This document shows, piece after piece, positions 24,729-31,549 of a stretch of 64,000 nt of DNA. The notes beneath the pieces are model-generated. The model did no database searches. It worked only from the letters and a program-made list of their open reading frames with translations, and was not told the origin of the DNA. The stretch comes from Sulfuricystis multivorans. Its GTDB lineage: Bacteria > Pseudomonadota > Gammaproteobacteria > Burkholderiales > Rhodocyclaceae. The DNA is taken from positions 38,624 to 102,623 of the forward strand of contig NZ_AP018720.1 of NCBI RefSeq assembly GCF_003966565.1. Direction: 5' to 3'. Position numbers and translations under genes: made by a program. Each line of letters starts with the position of its first letter. Positions within the stretch are counted from its first letter, which is position 1.

Positions 24729-26516
24729 TCAGTATTCCCTGTCCGTAGCGCGCCTGCACGAGTCCACTTTTGAATTATTTCGCGCAAGCCCAGCCTCCTC
24801 TAGAAAGCGCGATTCAAGACCTTCCTCGATGGCGCTGCTAAGGATGAGCCGATGCCTGGCACGAGTCATGCCGACATAGAGCAAACGCCGTTCATCTTCC
24901 TCGGTCGAGTCGGTGTGCGGCAGGTTGCCATCCTCGCAGCCCATGATCCACACGTTGTCGAATTCAAGTCCCTTGGAAGCATGAAGTGTCAAGACTTGCA
25001 CTACAGGGCCGTGACGTTTCTTTCTTGCGCGGCCAAGAACGGAGAGTCTTTGCGCCAAGGAACCGGACAGCTTGACGATGGAAGCCTCCAGGCGCTTCAT
25101 GATGTTCAACTGGTTGGGCTTGCAGTAATCCGCCAGAAAACCAGCCACGCCATGCACGACGAGCGCTGGACGCCCTTTTGCGGCCTGATCATGCCATGAC
25201 GCCAGACCCATGCGAAGACGCAAAAGGACTTTGCGAACGCCATCATCGGCGACGTGCTCGATAGCCGCATCGAGGCGCTCGACACACCCACCAGAGGAGC
25301 GGATGGAATGACCATTGATCCACTCGGGAGCGATTCCACAAAACGACAAGGTGTTGGCGATACCCGTCCATGAGTCATCGAGAACGCTACGCAAAAGACC
25401 GATGAACACGCTGCCGATAGAGTGTTCCCAGACGCTCTTTCCTCCTGAGCGGGAGTAGTTCAAGTTTGCGCCAGACAGGCCGACCTCTACGGCATCGATG
25501 ATAGCGTTCGTGCGTCCAAGCACAGCCCATTCCTGATCATCGCTACTCTTTCTAATCGCTTCGACGATCAAATCAACCTCGTCCCATCGAGAGGGCGCGC
25601 GAACGACGCGAATTTCGCCGGGATCTTCCCTATGAGCGGCGATTTTCTTTGCTGCCCGATCTTTGTTGTGAGCGATCAGCTTGGCCGCATGAGCCAGGAT
25701 GTTGGGTGCGCAGCGGTAGTTGACGGGTAGAGTAGTCTCTACTGCGGAGAGGGCGACAGTTACTCCGCGCAACCCGGAATAGCCTAAAGCGTGACGGAAG
25801 GCATAAAGGCTCTGGTCGTCGTCACCTACCAGAGTTACTTCGACACCTGCATGGCCGTGCAGGAGAACCCACTCCATCTGAACTTCGTCCATGTCTTGAG
25901 CTTCATCCACCAGCAACCAACGAATGGGCAGCGGCTCCATCTCGCCATTTGCCATCTTGCGCACAGAGACCAAAAGCAGGTCGGCAAAATCCATTGCACC
26001 TTCGGATTCCATGAGCTTCTGGTAGGCATGGAACAGGGCTTCAAGAGACGGATCCGAAAACAACGGTGGCGCTAGACGCGCCTTGGCGGCATCGATGGCT
26101 TGCACCACGTCATCGAACGGAATGTCGGTGGCATGCTGTTTCCAACATCGGCGCAGCACGGCCAGACGTTCCCCGTCGGAGAGCAGGCGTGGAGGTTTTT
26201 TTCGGCTGGCTCGTTTTAGTTGCGCAAGCGCAATGGAGTGGAATGTACCAACGGCCAGACGCCTCGCATGGTCTTGGCCGCAGGAGGCAAGGATTCTCGA
26301 TCGCAGTTCCTCGGCTGCATCGCGGGTAAAGGTAACCGCGCACAGGCGGCCTTTGGGGTGATTCGCAAGCAGCCTCGCGGCGCGTTCCGAGAGGACGCGG
26401 GTCTTACCGGAACCTGGGCAGGCGAGGATGGTGCAGTGGCCGGTGGCAGCGACTGCGCGTTCCTGGTATGGATTAAGCAAGAGATGGTTCAGCGAGGCTT
26501 GGATTTTCGACGCCAT
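24729..26516 (-). CDS. UvrD/Rep-family superfamily 1 helicase
   Basis: 595 residues with all main SF1A motifs: Walker A ACPGSGKT, AVTFTRDAAEELRSRI, VDEAQDMDEVQ, GDDDQSLYAFRHA, LPVNYR, VLTLHASKGLEFDNVWI and RLLYVGMTRARHRL. It should be a 3'-5' DNA translocase acting in repair or replication of the element. The start at 26,516 (MASKIQ) is preferred; its first 44 bases overlap the end of the upstream gene. It lacks the length of full UvrD (about 720 residues). Confidence 0.88.
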   Translation of the reverse strand: MASKIQASLNHLLLNPYQERAVAATGHCTILACPGSGKTRVLSERAARLLANHPKGRLCAVTFTRDAAEELRSRILASCGQDHARRLAVGTFHSIALAQLKRASRKKPPRLLSDGERLAVLRRCWKQHATDIPFDDVVQAIDAAKARLAPPLFSDPSLEALFHAYQKLMESEGAMDFADLLLVSVRKMANGEMEPLPIRWLLVDEAQDMDEVQMEWVLLHGHAGVEVTLVGDDDQSLYAFRHALGYSGLRGVTVALSAVETTLPVNYRCAPNILAHAAKLIAHNKDRAAKKIAAHREDPGEIRVVRAPSRWDEVDLIVEAIRKSSDDQEWAVLGRTNAIIDAVEVGLSGANLNYSRSGGKSVWEHSIGSVFIGLLRSVLDDSWTGIANTLSFCGIAPEWINGHSIRSSGGCVERLDAAIEHVADDGVRKVLLRLRMGLASWHDQAAKGRPALVVHGVAGFLADYCKPNQLNIMKRLEASIVKLSGSLAQRLSVLGRARKKRHGPVVQVLTLHASKGLEFDNVWIMGCEDGNLPHTDSTEEDERRLLYVGMTRARHRLILSSAIEEGLESRFLEEAGLARNNSKVDSCRRATDREY

Positions 26517-27177
26517 TACCCGGATCGGAACCGCTATTCTTGGTGTCACCAACATCACCAACCTCGTCAGCTTGATTGGTGTTGCTGGCTTTGCCGGATT
26601 CCTTCTGCGTTTCCTTTCTGCGCGCCGCGATCATGGCACGAGTAGAGATAGATCGAATGGTGCCGGCCAAGCGTAGAAGCCGGCGCTTCCATTCGTAGAT
26701 GCTGCGGGAGTAGTTGCTATCAGGAATGACACCGGACAGCCACAGGGTGTCTATCTTGGCGACAAGGCCATCGAATTCCCGAATGAGACCAACGTAGCGC
26801 ACAATACGTGGAGAGGTGATCTTGGCCTCGAATTCCTTGGGGTTGGTATACTCGACACCAACAAATTCAATCCCGTTCGACTCGGCCAGTTTCTCCAGGC
26901 GGAGAGCCTCGCCGCGCAGGTCTTCGAACGTCTTGTTGATGCGCTCATCGACGATACCCTCCACCTCGCGTGCCTGATCCTCTGTGCTGATCATTCTCAG
27001 CACAACAGAGAGCGTAAAGACCGCATTCGAGCAAATTTCAAAGCCTCGGTCGAATACCTGCTGCGCATGGAACGAGTGCAGTTTGACCTTTTGCGTGAAG
27101 AAAGCATGACTCTTGGCCCCGCCTTGCGTGGATTGGTTATTCGGTGCCGCCGTCGCTGCTGATTTTTTGGTTGCCAT
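26473..27177 (-). CDS. DUF1845/PFL_4669-like integrative-element protein
   Basis: 234 residues. The core (FFTQKVKLHSFHAQQVFDRG, VVLRMISTEDQAREVE, VSGVIPDSNYSRSIYEWKRR-like tail) resembles the PFL_4669 family of integrating conjugative element proteins (DUF1845). The N- and C-terminal tails are low complexity. Function is unknown; in ICEs it neighbours partition and replication genes. GGGAGATG precedes the ATG. Confidence 0.6.
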   Translation of the reverse strand: MATKKSAATAAPNNQSTQGGAKSHAFFTQKVKLHSFHAQQVFDRGFEICSNAVFTLSVVLRMISTEDQAREVEGIVDERINKTFEDLRGEALRLEKLAESNGIEFVGVEYTNPKEFEAKITSPRIVRYVGLIREFDGLVAKIDTLWLSGVIPDSNYSRSIYEWKRRLLRLAGTIRSISTRAMIAARRKETQKESGKASNTNQADEVGDVGDTKNSGSDPGNGVENPSLAEPSLA

Positions 27178-27281
27178 TTACATCTCCCGATGAAAAATAG
27201 ATTCCCATCCTATGCAATCAGACATCCAAAACTGTGGCGAAAAGCGCACAGAGATGCACTATTTGGCATTGCATTAGCGCT

Positions 27282-27308
27282 TGACATTCAAAATCTGGTT
27301 GTTAGAAT
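27282..27308 (+). promoter_or_regulatory. Predicted promoter at the head of the leading region
   Basis: TTGACA (27,282-27,287) and TAGAAT (27,303-27,308) with a 15-base spacer point rightwards, just ahead of the first copy of the UAGCUGG structured element. It is divergent from the DUF1845-like gene. Confidence 0.5.
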
Positions 27309-27344
27309 GAGCCCAATCATCCGACGTGCGTGATGCCGTCGTTA

Positions 27345-27400
27345 AGCGCTAGCTGGGCGCTCAAAACAAGCAGCATTTAGCAGCCGACCGCGTTCAAGCG
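27345..27400 (+). ncRNA. UAGCUGG structured element, copy 1
   Basis: The hairpin AGCGC-TAGCTGG-GCGCT (27,345-27,361) is followed by CAAAACAAGCAGCAT, whose CAGC can pair with the loop GCTG. This copy has no terminator hairpin ahead of it and sits about 35 bases downstream of the predicted promoter. The rest of the 27,400-27,674 interval holds GC-rich inverted repeats and no supportable gene. Confidence 0.6.
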
Positions 27401-27674
27401 CGGCGGCATTAGTTGGTCGCCGCGATCGAGACTTGCGGCGGTCACTCAGGGGGCGCATCTCGCCCAACCCTTGCCACGGGGTATTGTGGCATCGGCTGGC
27501 GCGAGATCGTAAGACCTCGCCTTGTCTGTTATGAGCAGATGAGGCTTGAGGCAGCGCGCCCGTGAACCCCTGCGACAAGGGGGAATTAGAAAACGGCGGG
27601 CGGCTTGGAAGGTCGCCAACGAAGGATACCCGTGCGTCTGACAAACGCAACAAGGCGGGTATTCGTCGTCCGTT

Positions 27675-27746
27675 GGGGCGGTAGCTCAATGGGAGAGCAG
27701 CAGGTTGTCACCCTGTTGGTTGCGGGTTCGATTCCCGTCCGCTCCA
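27675..27746 (+). tRNA. tRNA-Asp (GUC)
   Basis: The sequence folds as a full cloverleaf: acceptor GGGGCGG/CCGCTCC, D-stem GCTC/GAGC, anticodon stem GCAGG/CCTGT with loop TTGTCAC (anticodon GTC), and T-arm GCGGG-TTCGATT-CCCGT. No CCA is encoded. The D-loop and variable arm differ from typical chromosomal tRNA-Asp, so it may be an element-borne version. It could also be a remnant of an insertion site. Confidence 0.85.
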
Positions 27747-27795
27747 TTCCTCGATTAGCCGCTCAGTGCTACACTGAGCAGCAATAAGGCAAACA

Positions 27796-27822
27796 CGTCT
27801 TAAGAAAACATGTCTTAAGACG
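27796..27822. repeat. Perfect 9-bp inverted repeat after the tRNA
   Basis: CGTCTTAAG (27,796-27,804) pairs with CTTAAGACG (27,814-27,822) around AAAACATGT. It may be a protein-binding site or an RNA processing hairpin downstream of the tRNA. Confidence 0.4.
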
Positions 27823-27830
27823 ATGGTGAC

Positions 27831-27853
27831 AACCCCTACCTCAGTGGGGGTTT
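27831..27853 (+). terminator. Terminator-like hairpin
   Basis: AACCCCTACCTCAGTGGGGGTTT forms a stem of AACCCC with GGGGTT and ends in a short T run. It lies between the tRNA and the first leader. Confidence 0.5.
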
Positions 27854-27872
27854 GCCGAATAGATTGGGGAAA

Positions 27873-27906
27873 CAGCGCCTCGACCCAGGTCGGGGCGTTC
27901 GTTTTT
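27873..27906 (+). terminator. Rho-independent terminator
   Basis: CGCCTCGACC pairs with GGTCGGGGCG (one bulge on each side) and is followed by TTCGTTTTT. This is a good intrinsic terminator separating the tRNA unit from the leader and microprotein genes. Confidence 0.65.
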
Positions 27907-27922
27907 CCATCGACAGATTTTT

Positions 27923-27994
27923 CAACCCCACGGGGGCATTCGTGTCCCCGTAGGGGGCATGGTGCCTCCGTGGTTTTTCAACCAAGGAGGCATC
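27923..27994 (+). promoter_or_regulatory. Hairpin leader 1
   Basis: CAACCCC is followed by the stem ACGGGG...CCCCGT and then GGGGGCATGGTGCCTCC with a TTTTT run, ending at AAGGAGG before the microprotein start. Confidence 0.6.
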
Positions 27995-28078
27995 ATGGAA
28001 CTAACCATTTTTATGATGTGTGTCCTTACCGGATTAGTCATCAGCCGCCCGATCATTCGGGCGCTGGGGCTCCGGTAA
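27995..28078 (+). CDS. 27-residue membrane microprotein, copy 1
   Basis: MELTIFMMCVLTGLVISRPI followed by IRALGLR: one transmembrane helix and a short Arg-containing tail. A strong AAGGAGG site lies seven bases before the ATG. A paralogue of equal length is encoded 146 bases downstream with the same GLVISRPI-RALGLR core but many synonymous changes, which supports translation. Confidence 0.7.
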   Translation: MELTIFMMCVLTGLVISRPIIRALGLR

Positions 28079-28102
28079 CACACAAAAACCGCCTGTGGGT
28101 TT

Positions 28103-28151
28103 CCCCGCAGGCCAGAGGTCTCTTCAGTGGAGAGCCTTCCGGCCTGCGGGG
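28103..28151. other. Long hairpin between the microprotein genes
   Basis: CCCCGCAGGCC (28,103-28,113) pairs perfectly with GGCCTGCGGGG (28,141-28,151), and the enclosed AGAGGTCTCTTCAGTGGAGAGCCTT can pair further. It occupies the position that hairpin leaders occupy elsewhere but is longer. Confidence 0.5.
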
Positions 28152-28223
28152 TTGCCACTGGCGCGTATCAAGCCTGGCAACTCTTGCGGGGTCAAGTCCA
28201 ACAACCCGGCAAGGAGTAAAGCC

Positions 28224-28307
28224 ATGACACTTGTGATCCTCTCGGTATGTGTTTTTTCCGGTCTCGTCATCAGCCGTCCCATCGTTCGTGCGCTGGGATT
28301 GCGCTAA
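28224..28307 (+). CDS. 27-residue membrane microprotein, copy 2
   Basis: MTLVILSVCVFSGLVISRPI followed by VRALGLR, a paralogue of the upstream microprotein. AAGGAG precedes the ATG. The N-terminal halves differ while SGLVISRPI and RALGLR are kept, as expected for a constrained membrane peptide. Confidence 0.7.
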   Translation: MTLVILSVCVFSGLVISRPIVRALGLR

Positions 28308-28323
28308 CGGCCGGGAGAACGAC

Positions 28324-28485
28324 ATGTCGAACCAGATCCTAAACCGCATGTTTCGATCCATTCCATTCCAAATGGCATGCGAACTTCATCAGCGTCTTCG
28401 ATCTGGCTGCAATAGCCAGGAAACGCGGGATATGTTGCGCAAGGCATTGCGGATGGCTGGATTCGTTCAGCGTGCGGCAGCCTGA
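28324..28485 (+). CDS. 53-residue helical protein
   Basis: A small basic, helix-rich protein (FRSIPFQMACELHQRLRSGC, then LRKALRMAGF) with GGGAGA ahead of its ATG. It contains no membrane segment. It follows microprotein copy 2 closely and precedes structured element copy 2. No family recognised. Confidence 0.55.
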   Translation: MSNQILNRMFRSIPFQMACELHQRLRSGCNSQETRDMLRKALRMAGFVQRAAA

Positions 28486-28489
28486 ATAC

Positions 28490-28660
28490 CCGCCCCGCTC
28501 AGGTGGCGGGGCTCTCCAGAGCGCATTCCTGAGAGTGCGTTCTGGAGAGAAAAGATTGTCGCTTCTGGTTGTCCAGGAGCTGCAAGCGGTAGCTGGCCGC
28601 TCTAAACAAACAGCATTAAGGCGTCGATCCGGGTAACCGGTTCGGCATTTTCTTAACCCA
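28490..28660 (+). ncRNA. UAGCUGG structured element, copy 2
   Basis: Terminator-type hairpin GCCCCGC/GCGGGGC, then a long hairpin CTCTCCAGA...TCTGGAGAG, then GCGG-TAGCTGG-CCGC (28,586-28,600), TCTAAACAAACAGCAT and a closing CCGGGTAACCGG hairpin. It fills the gap before the next small gene. Confidence 0.7.
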
Positions 28661-28720
28661 GACCGGGTGGCTTCGACCCGGTATGGGTTGCGGCATCCGG
28701 TCTTGCAATGTGGAGGCTGG

Positions 28721-28921
28721 ATGCTGTTCAATAGGAGTCAGCTTGAGGGGTTCGCAAAGATCGCGGACAACCTTGCGACTGCCTGCGCTGTTGCATCGGT
28801 CATCGGTGGCCTCGTCGATCACAAAATAGGCGTGATCGAGGTGATCGTTCTCAATGCAATGGCCGTCGGTTTTGCTTCCCTCGCCGCATTCTTGAGAAAA
28901 GGAGATGGCAATGGCAATTGA
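28721..28921 (+). CDS. 66-residue membrane protein
   Basis: It contains two hydrophobic segments (ACAVASVIGGLVDHKIGVIE and VLNAMAVGFASLAAFL) with a charged C-terminus, and may form a helical hairpin in the membrane. It overlaps the next small membrane gene by 11 bases. No family recognised. Confidence 0.55.
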   Translation: MLFNRSQLEGFAKIADNLATACAVASVIGGLVDHKIGVIEVIVLNAMAVGFASLAAFLRKGDGNGN

Positions 28922-29012
28922 GTCACTTGTCGGCCTCGTAGTATTTGGAATGGTTTTCGCGGCCATCGGAATCTACGCCAAGAAGCACGAGGTTAAGCAA
29001 CCGAAGAAGTAG
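28911..29012 (+). CDS. 33-residue single-pass membrane peptide
   Basis: MAIESLVGLVVFGMVFAAIG followed by IYAKKHEVKQPKK: one transmembrane helix and a basic tail. AAGGAGA lies eight bases upstream inside the preceding gene. Size and overlap suggest a two-gene membrane unit. Confidence 0.5.
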   Translation: MAIESLVGLVVFGMVFAAIGIYAKKHEVKQPKK

Positions 29013-29033
29013 TCGCTAGTTTCTAAGTTTTCT

Positions 29034-29121
29034 AACCGCCCCTGCGGGATGCTTTCGTCCCGTAAGGGGCGTGGTGTCTCCTGGGGTGTTTCATCAACCC
29101 ATCCTCACAAAAGGAGGCACC
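29034..29121 (+). promoter_or_regulatory. Hairpin leader 2
   Basis: AACCGCCCCT, stem GCGGGA-TGCTTTCG-TCCCGT, then GGGGCGTGGTGTCTCCTGGGG. It ends at AAAGGAGG before the exonuclease gene and is almost identical to the leader at 46,659. Confidence 0.6.
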
Positions 29122-29955
29122 ATGAAGATCGAAAACGTCGGCCTGCTTTTCATGCCGGCCGATCAGTACCACGCTCACCCAGCGGTGGGGCATTCGGGAC
29201 TTGTGCGCATCATGCGCTCGCCCGCCCATTACCAGGAGTATGTGAGCAATCCGCCCGAGCCGACTCCGGCGATGCAGTTGGGCACGGCCTTCCATACGGC
29301 GCTGCTCGAACATGATCGGTTCAGCCAGACCTTCGTGGCAGCGCCGAAGTTCGACCGGCGCACCAAGGAAGGAAAGGCTGCGGCCGAAGTTTGGGAGACA
29401 GAGAACGCGGGCAAAACCGCAATCCCTGCCGACCAGATGGCAGCCATCGAGCAGATGGTTGCCAGCGTACGCGCCCACCAAGGCGCCGCCAACCTGTTGG
29501 CGAGCGGCCAGGCCGAAATGTCGGGATTCTGGATCGACCAGGACACCGGCATCGAGTGCAAATGCCGGCCGGACTACTTTCAGGTAGATGGCGGCGTACA
29601 GCATGTCGTGGACATAAAGACCACGACAGACGCCAGCGCCGACGGCTTTGCTCGCGCTATCGCGACGATGGGTTACGATGTGCAGGCTGCCCTGTACGTC
29701 GATGGAATCCAGGCAATCACGGGGGTAAAAACCCACTTTTTCTTCATCGCCGTCGAGAAGGAGGCGCCGTTCGCGGTTGCGGCCTACAAGGCGAGCGACG
29801 AGGTAATCGAAGTGGGACGCGCCAAGTATCGTGGCGCGCTTCAGCTTCTGAAGTGGTGCCGCGAGAACGGATGCTGGCCTGCGTACCAGCCGAACGGGGA
29901 GGTCGAAACGATCAACCTGCCGCGCTGGGCAGCCAACTTTGATCTGGAGGGGTGA
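29122..29955 (+). CDS. RecE/exonuclease VIII-like PD-(D/E)XK nuclease
   Basis: 277 residues. The N-terminal YHAHPAVGHSGLVRIMRSPA then MQLGTAFHTALLEHDRF is typical of RecE-type/DUF3799 exonucleases. The catalytic region runs through CRPDYFQVDGGVQHVVDIKT (Asp, D-x-K) and a following Q (GYDVQAALYVDGI). It would degrade one strand of duplex ends so that the RecT encoded 1.6 kb downstream can anneal the other, as Exo/Bet do in SXT. Confidence 0.85.
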   Translation: MKIENVGLLFMPADQYHAHPAVGHSGLVRIMRSPAHYQEYVSNPPEPTPAMQLGTAFHTALLEHDRFSQTFVAAPKFDRRTKEGKAAAEVWETENAGKTAIPADQMAAIEQMVASVRAHQGAANLLASGQAEMSGFWIDQDTGIECKCRPDYFQVDGGVQHVVDIKTTTDASADGFARAIATMGYDVQAALYVDGIQAITGVKTHFFFIAVEKEAPFAVAAYKASDEVIEVGRAKYRGALQLLKWCRENGCWPAYQPNGEVETINLPRWAANFDLEG

Positions 29956-29957
29956 GC

Positions 29958-30398
29958 ATGATCTACACGAAATACATGTTTACCCCTGGGATCAAATGGC
30001 CGGATGGCGTGTTTTCTCCGACCGCTTCGGTCGAAGACTCGGATAATCGTGTTGAGCGAGAAGGCGAGGGCGTCACTGCATTCGCCCTCCTGGGCTACGA
30101 CCCGGAGGGTGACAGGTGGGAGGTTCTCGTCGTCTGCCATTCCTCGCATGGGCTGAAACGCCGTGTGCGAATGATGTTCGGCCTAGACATCGAGTGGAGC
30201 GGCGACGCTCCGCTTGAGTTTGATAGAGGCCAAGGCATCGACATCGAGGAGTATGTAACCCATATCGGGGAGCGTGTGATTCGATTCGGCGGCCTCATGG
30301 TCGGAATGGTTGCGGCCTACCAGCACGACCAGTCGGCATGGCTTCGTGCGCATGAGCTCGCCAGGCGCCTCGGCGTGACGATCAGGCAGGAGGCGTGA
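29958..30398 (+). CDS. Conserved-looking protein of unknown function
   Basis: 146 residues (MIYTKYMFTPGIKWPDGVFS, then EWSGDAPLEFDRGQGIDIEE). A mixed alpha/beta protein without membrane segment or recognisable motif. It starts three bases after the exonuclease stop behind GGAGGGG, so it belongs to the same transcript. Confidence 0.6.
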   Translation: MIYTKYMFTPGIKWPDGVFSPTASVEDSDNRVEREGEGVTAFALLGYDPEGDRWEVLVVCHSSHGLKRRVRMMFGLDIEWSGDAPLEFDRGQGIDIEEYVTHIGERVIRFGGLMVGMVAAYQHDQSAWLRAHELARRLGVTIRQEA

Positions 30399-30499
30399 AC
30401 GGCCAAGGTCCGATCGATCCATCACCACAGTCAGGCCGAATCGATCGCTTCGCGAAACTTAACGAAGCGAAAGACGAGGCCATCAAATCGGCCTACTGA
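30395..30499 (+). CDS. Possible 34-residue peptide
   Basis: A GTG overlapping the previous stop (GTGA) opens a short hydrophilic frame (RIDRFAKLNEAKDEAIKSAY). AGGAGG lies only one base before the GTG, which is too close for normal initiation. Coding status is doubtful. Confidence 0.3.
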   Translation: MNGQGPIDPSPQSGRIDRFAKLNEAKDEAIKSAY

Positions 30500-30508
30500 A
30501 CGTAGGTC

Positions 30509-30588
30509 AATTCAACCCAGGCGGGAAACGCCATGTCTCCCGCCGGGGGCATGGTGTGACCGCCTTACTCTTGCTTGAAGGAGGATCC
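30509..30588 (+). promoter_or_regulatory. Hairpin leader 3
   Basis: CAACCCA, stem GGCGGGA-AACGCCATGTC-TCCCGCC, then GGGGGCATGGTGTGACCGCC. AAGGAGG follows. Nearly identical to the SSB leader at 33,578. Confidence 0.6.
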
Positions 30589-30948
30589 GTGGAGAAACTT
30601 TTGCTGCTTCTAGCCCTCTCCGGCAGTGCCTACATGATCGTAGGTGCGTTGTGGAAGGTGGTGAAGGCAGTCGCGAAAGTGGTGACTGCAGTATCGAGGC
30701 CGAGTTTGACGGCAAAGACTCATCAGTCAAAGCCACAGACCAGCCCGCAACCCCGTCCGCAACCCCGTCCGCAGCCCGAGGTTGATTGGTCGAAGTATGA
30801 CATCCCGACGTTCATCCGGCGTGGCATTCCGATGCCGAAGCTGGAGCCGGTCAAGGTGAAATCAACCAAGACCCGCAAGCGTCGCAGCAAGGCGAAAGCG
30901 GCTGTGACGCAAGCTGAAAATGCACCGACCTTTGAGGTAGTAGCGTAA
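30589..30948 (+). CDS. 119-residue membrane-anchored basic protein
   Basis: The GTG start follows AAGGAGG. One hydrophobic segment (LLLLLALSGSAYMIVGALW) is followed by a Pro/Gln-rich linker with repeats of PQPR and a very basic end (KTRKRRSKAKA). The tail could bind nucleic acid at the membrane. No family recognised. Confidence 0.55.
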   Translation: MEKLLLLLALSGSAYMIVGALWKVVKAVAKVVTAVSRPSLTAKTHQSKPQTSPQPRPQPRPQPEVDWSKYDIPTFIRRGIPMPKLEPVKVKSTKTRKRRSKAKAAVTQAENAPTFEVVA

Positions 30949-30949
30949 G

Positions 30950-31033
30950 TCAACCCCCTGCGGGGCACCCTCTGCCCCGCAGGAGGGCATGGTGTCTCCG
31001 AGAATCTAACTCGCTTCAAGGAGAACATAAAAC
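30950..31033 (+). promoter_or_regulatory. Hairpin leader 4
   Basis: CAACCCC, stem CTGCGGGGC-ACCCTCT-GCCCCGCAG, then GAGGGCATGGTGTCTCC and AAGGAGA before the next ATG. Confidence 0.6.
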
Positions 31034-31246
31034 ATGGGGCTGAAGCTCTACTTCAATCCAAAGGCCTTGGAAGCGCTTGCCAAGGAGCTACGCAGGGCGT
31101 CATGGGGTGTTGGAGCGGCAGCCGCGGTTGGTGGTGTCAAGCTCGAAAACGCCTCGGTACTGGTGGCAGGCGGTCTCGGTTGGCTTGTTTTACAGGTCGC
31201 GGCCGTTGCTCTAGAATCAATTCGTGAGGAAAGGAGCGTCAAATGA
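31034..31246 (+). CDS. 70-residue protein with C-terminal membrane segment
   Basis: A basic amphipathic N-terminus (LEALAKELRRASWGVGAAAA) is followed by a hydrophobic segment (LVAGGLGWLVLQVAAVAL). Its stop overlaps the next start (ATGA), so it forms a two-gene membrane unit. Confidence 0.6.
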   Translation: MGLKLYFNPKALEALAKELRRASWGVGAAAAVGGVKLENASVLVAGGLGWLVLQVAAVALESIREERSVK

Positions 31247-31383
31247 GCCTTGCAATCGGATTGATTCTCTCGTTTGCCATTATCGCCTTCGGCGGTGCCG
31301 GTCTTGCCGCTTTTTTGATTTGGCTCCAGAAGCGCGATAGCAACACCAAACGGCAAGAAGGTAGTGGCCTAAGGCACGCCTGA
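31243..31383 (+). CDS. 46-residue single-pass membrane peptide
   Basis: One transmembrane helix (LILSFAIIAFGGAGLAAFLI) and a basic tail (WLQKRDSNTKRQ). GAAAGGAG precedes the ATG. It stops just before a duplicated segment that preserves the last codons of another small gene. Confidence 0.6.
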   Translation: MSLAIGLILSFAIIAFGGAGLAAFLIWLQKRDSNTKRQEGSGLRHA

Positions 31384-31385
31384 TC

Positions 31386-31533
31386 ACGGACTCGCTGGTG
31401 TCGAAAGACCAGGAGAAGACCGTTACGCAGTAATTGCGCCAATCCGGGTTTAACCGGGCCTGGCGTCAAATTCATAACCCCAAGCGGGGCACCCTCTGCC
31501 CCGCAAGGGGCATGGTGCCCCTTTTTTTCATTA
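31386..31533 (+). repeat. Direct repeat, copy 1 (partner at 40,952-41,098)
   Basis: About 148 bases nearly identical to 40,952-41,098. The first part keeps the final codons TDSLVSKDQEKTVTQ-stop of the gene intact at 40,853, so this copy is a decayed duplicate of that gene's 3' end plus the leader that follows it. It also includes the start of the RecT leader. Confidence 0.8.
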
Positions 31534-31549
31534 CGAAAGGAGAAGCACC
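31474..31549 (+). promoter_or_regulatory. Hairpin leader 5, upstream of recT
   Basis: AACCCC, stem AGCGGGGC-ACCCTCT-GCCCCGC, then GGGGCATGGTGCCCC directly followed by TTTTTTT, a textbook intrinsic terminator. AAAGGAG and the recT start come after it. Confidence 0.65.

Noticed and set aside
27400..27674. oriT candidate in the GC-rich inverted repeats before the tRNA
   Set aside because: Position at the head of the leading region is suggestive, but no MOBH nic-site pattern can be recognised by eye.
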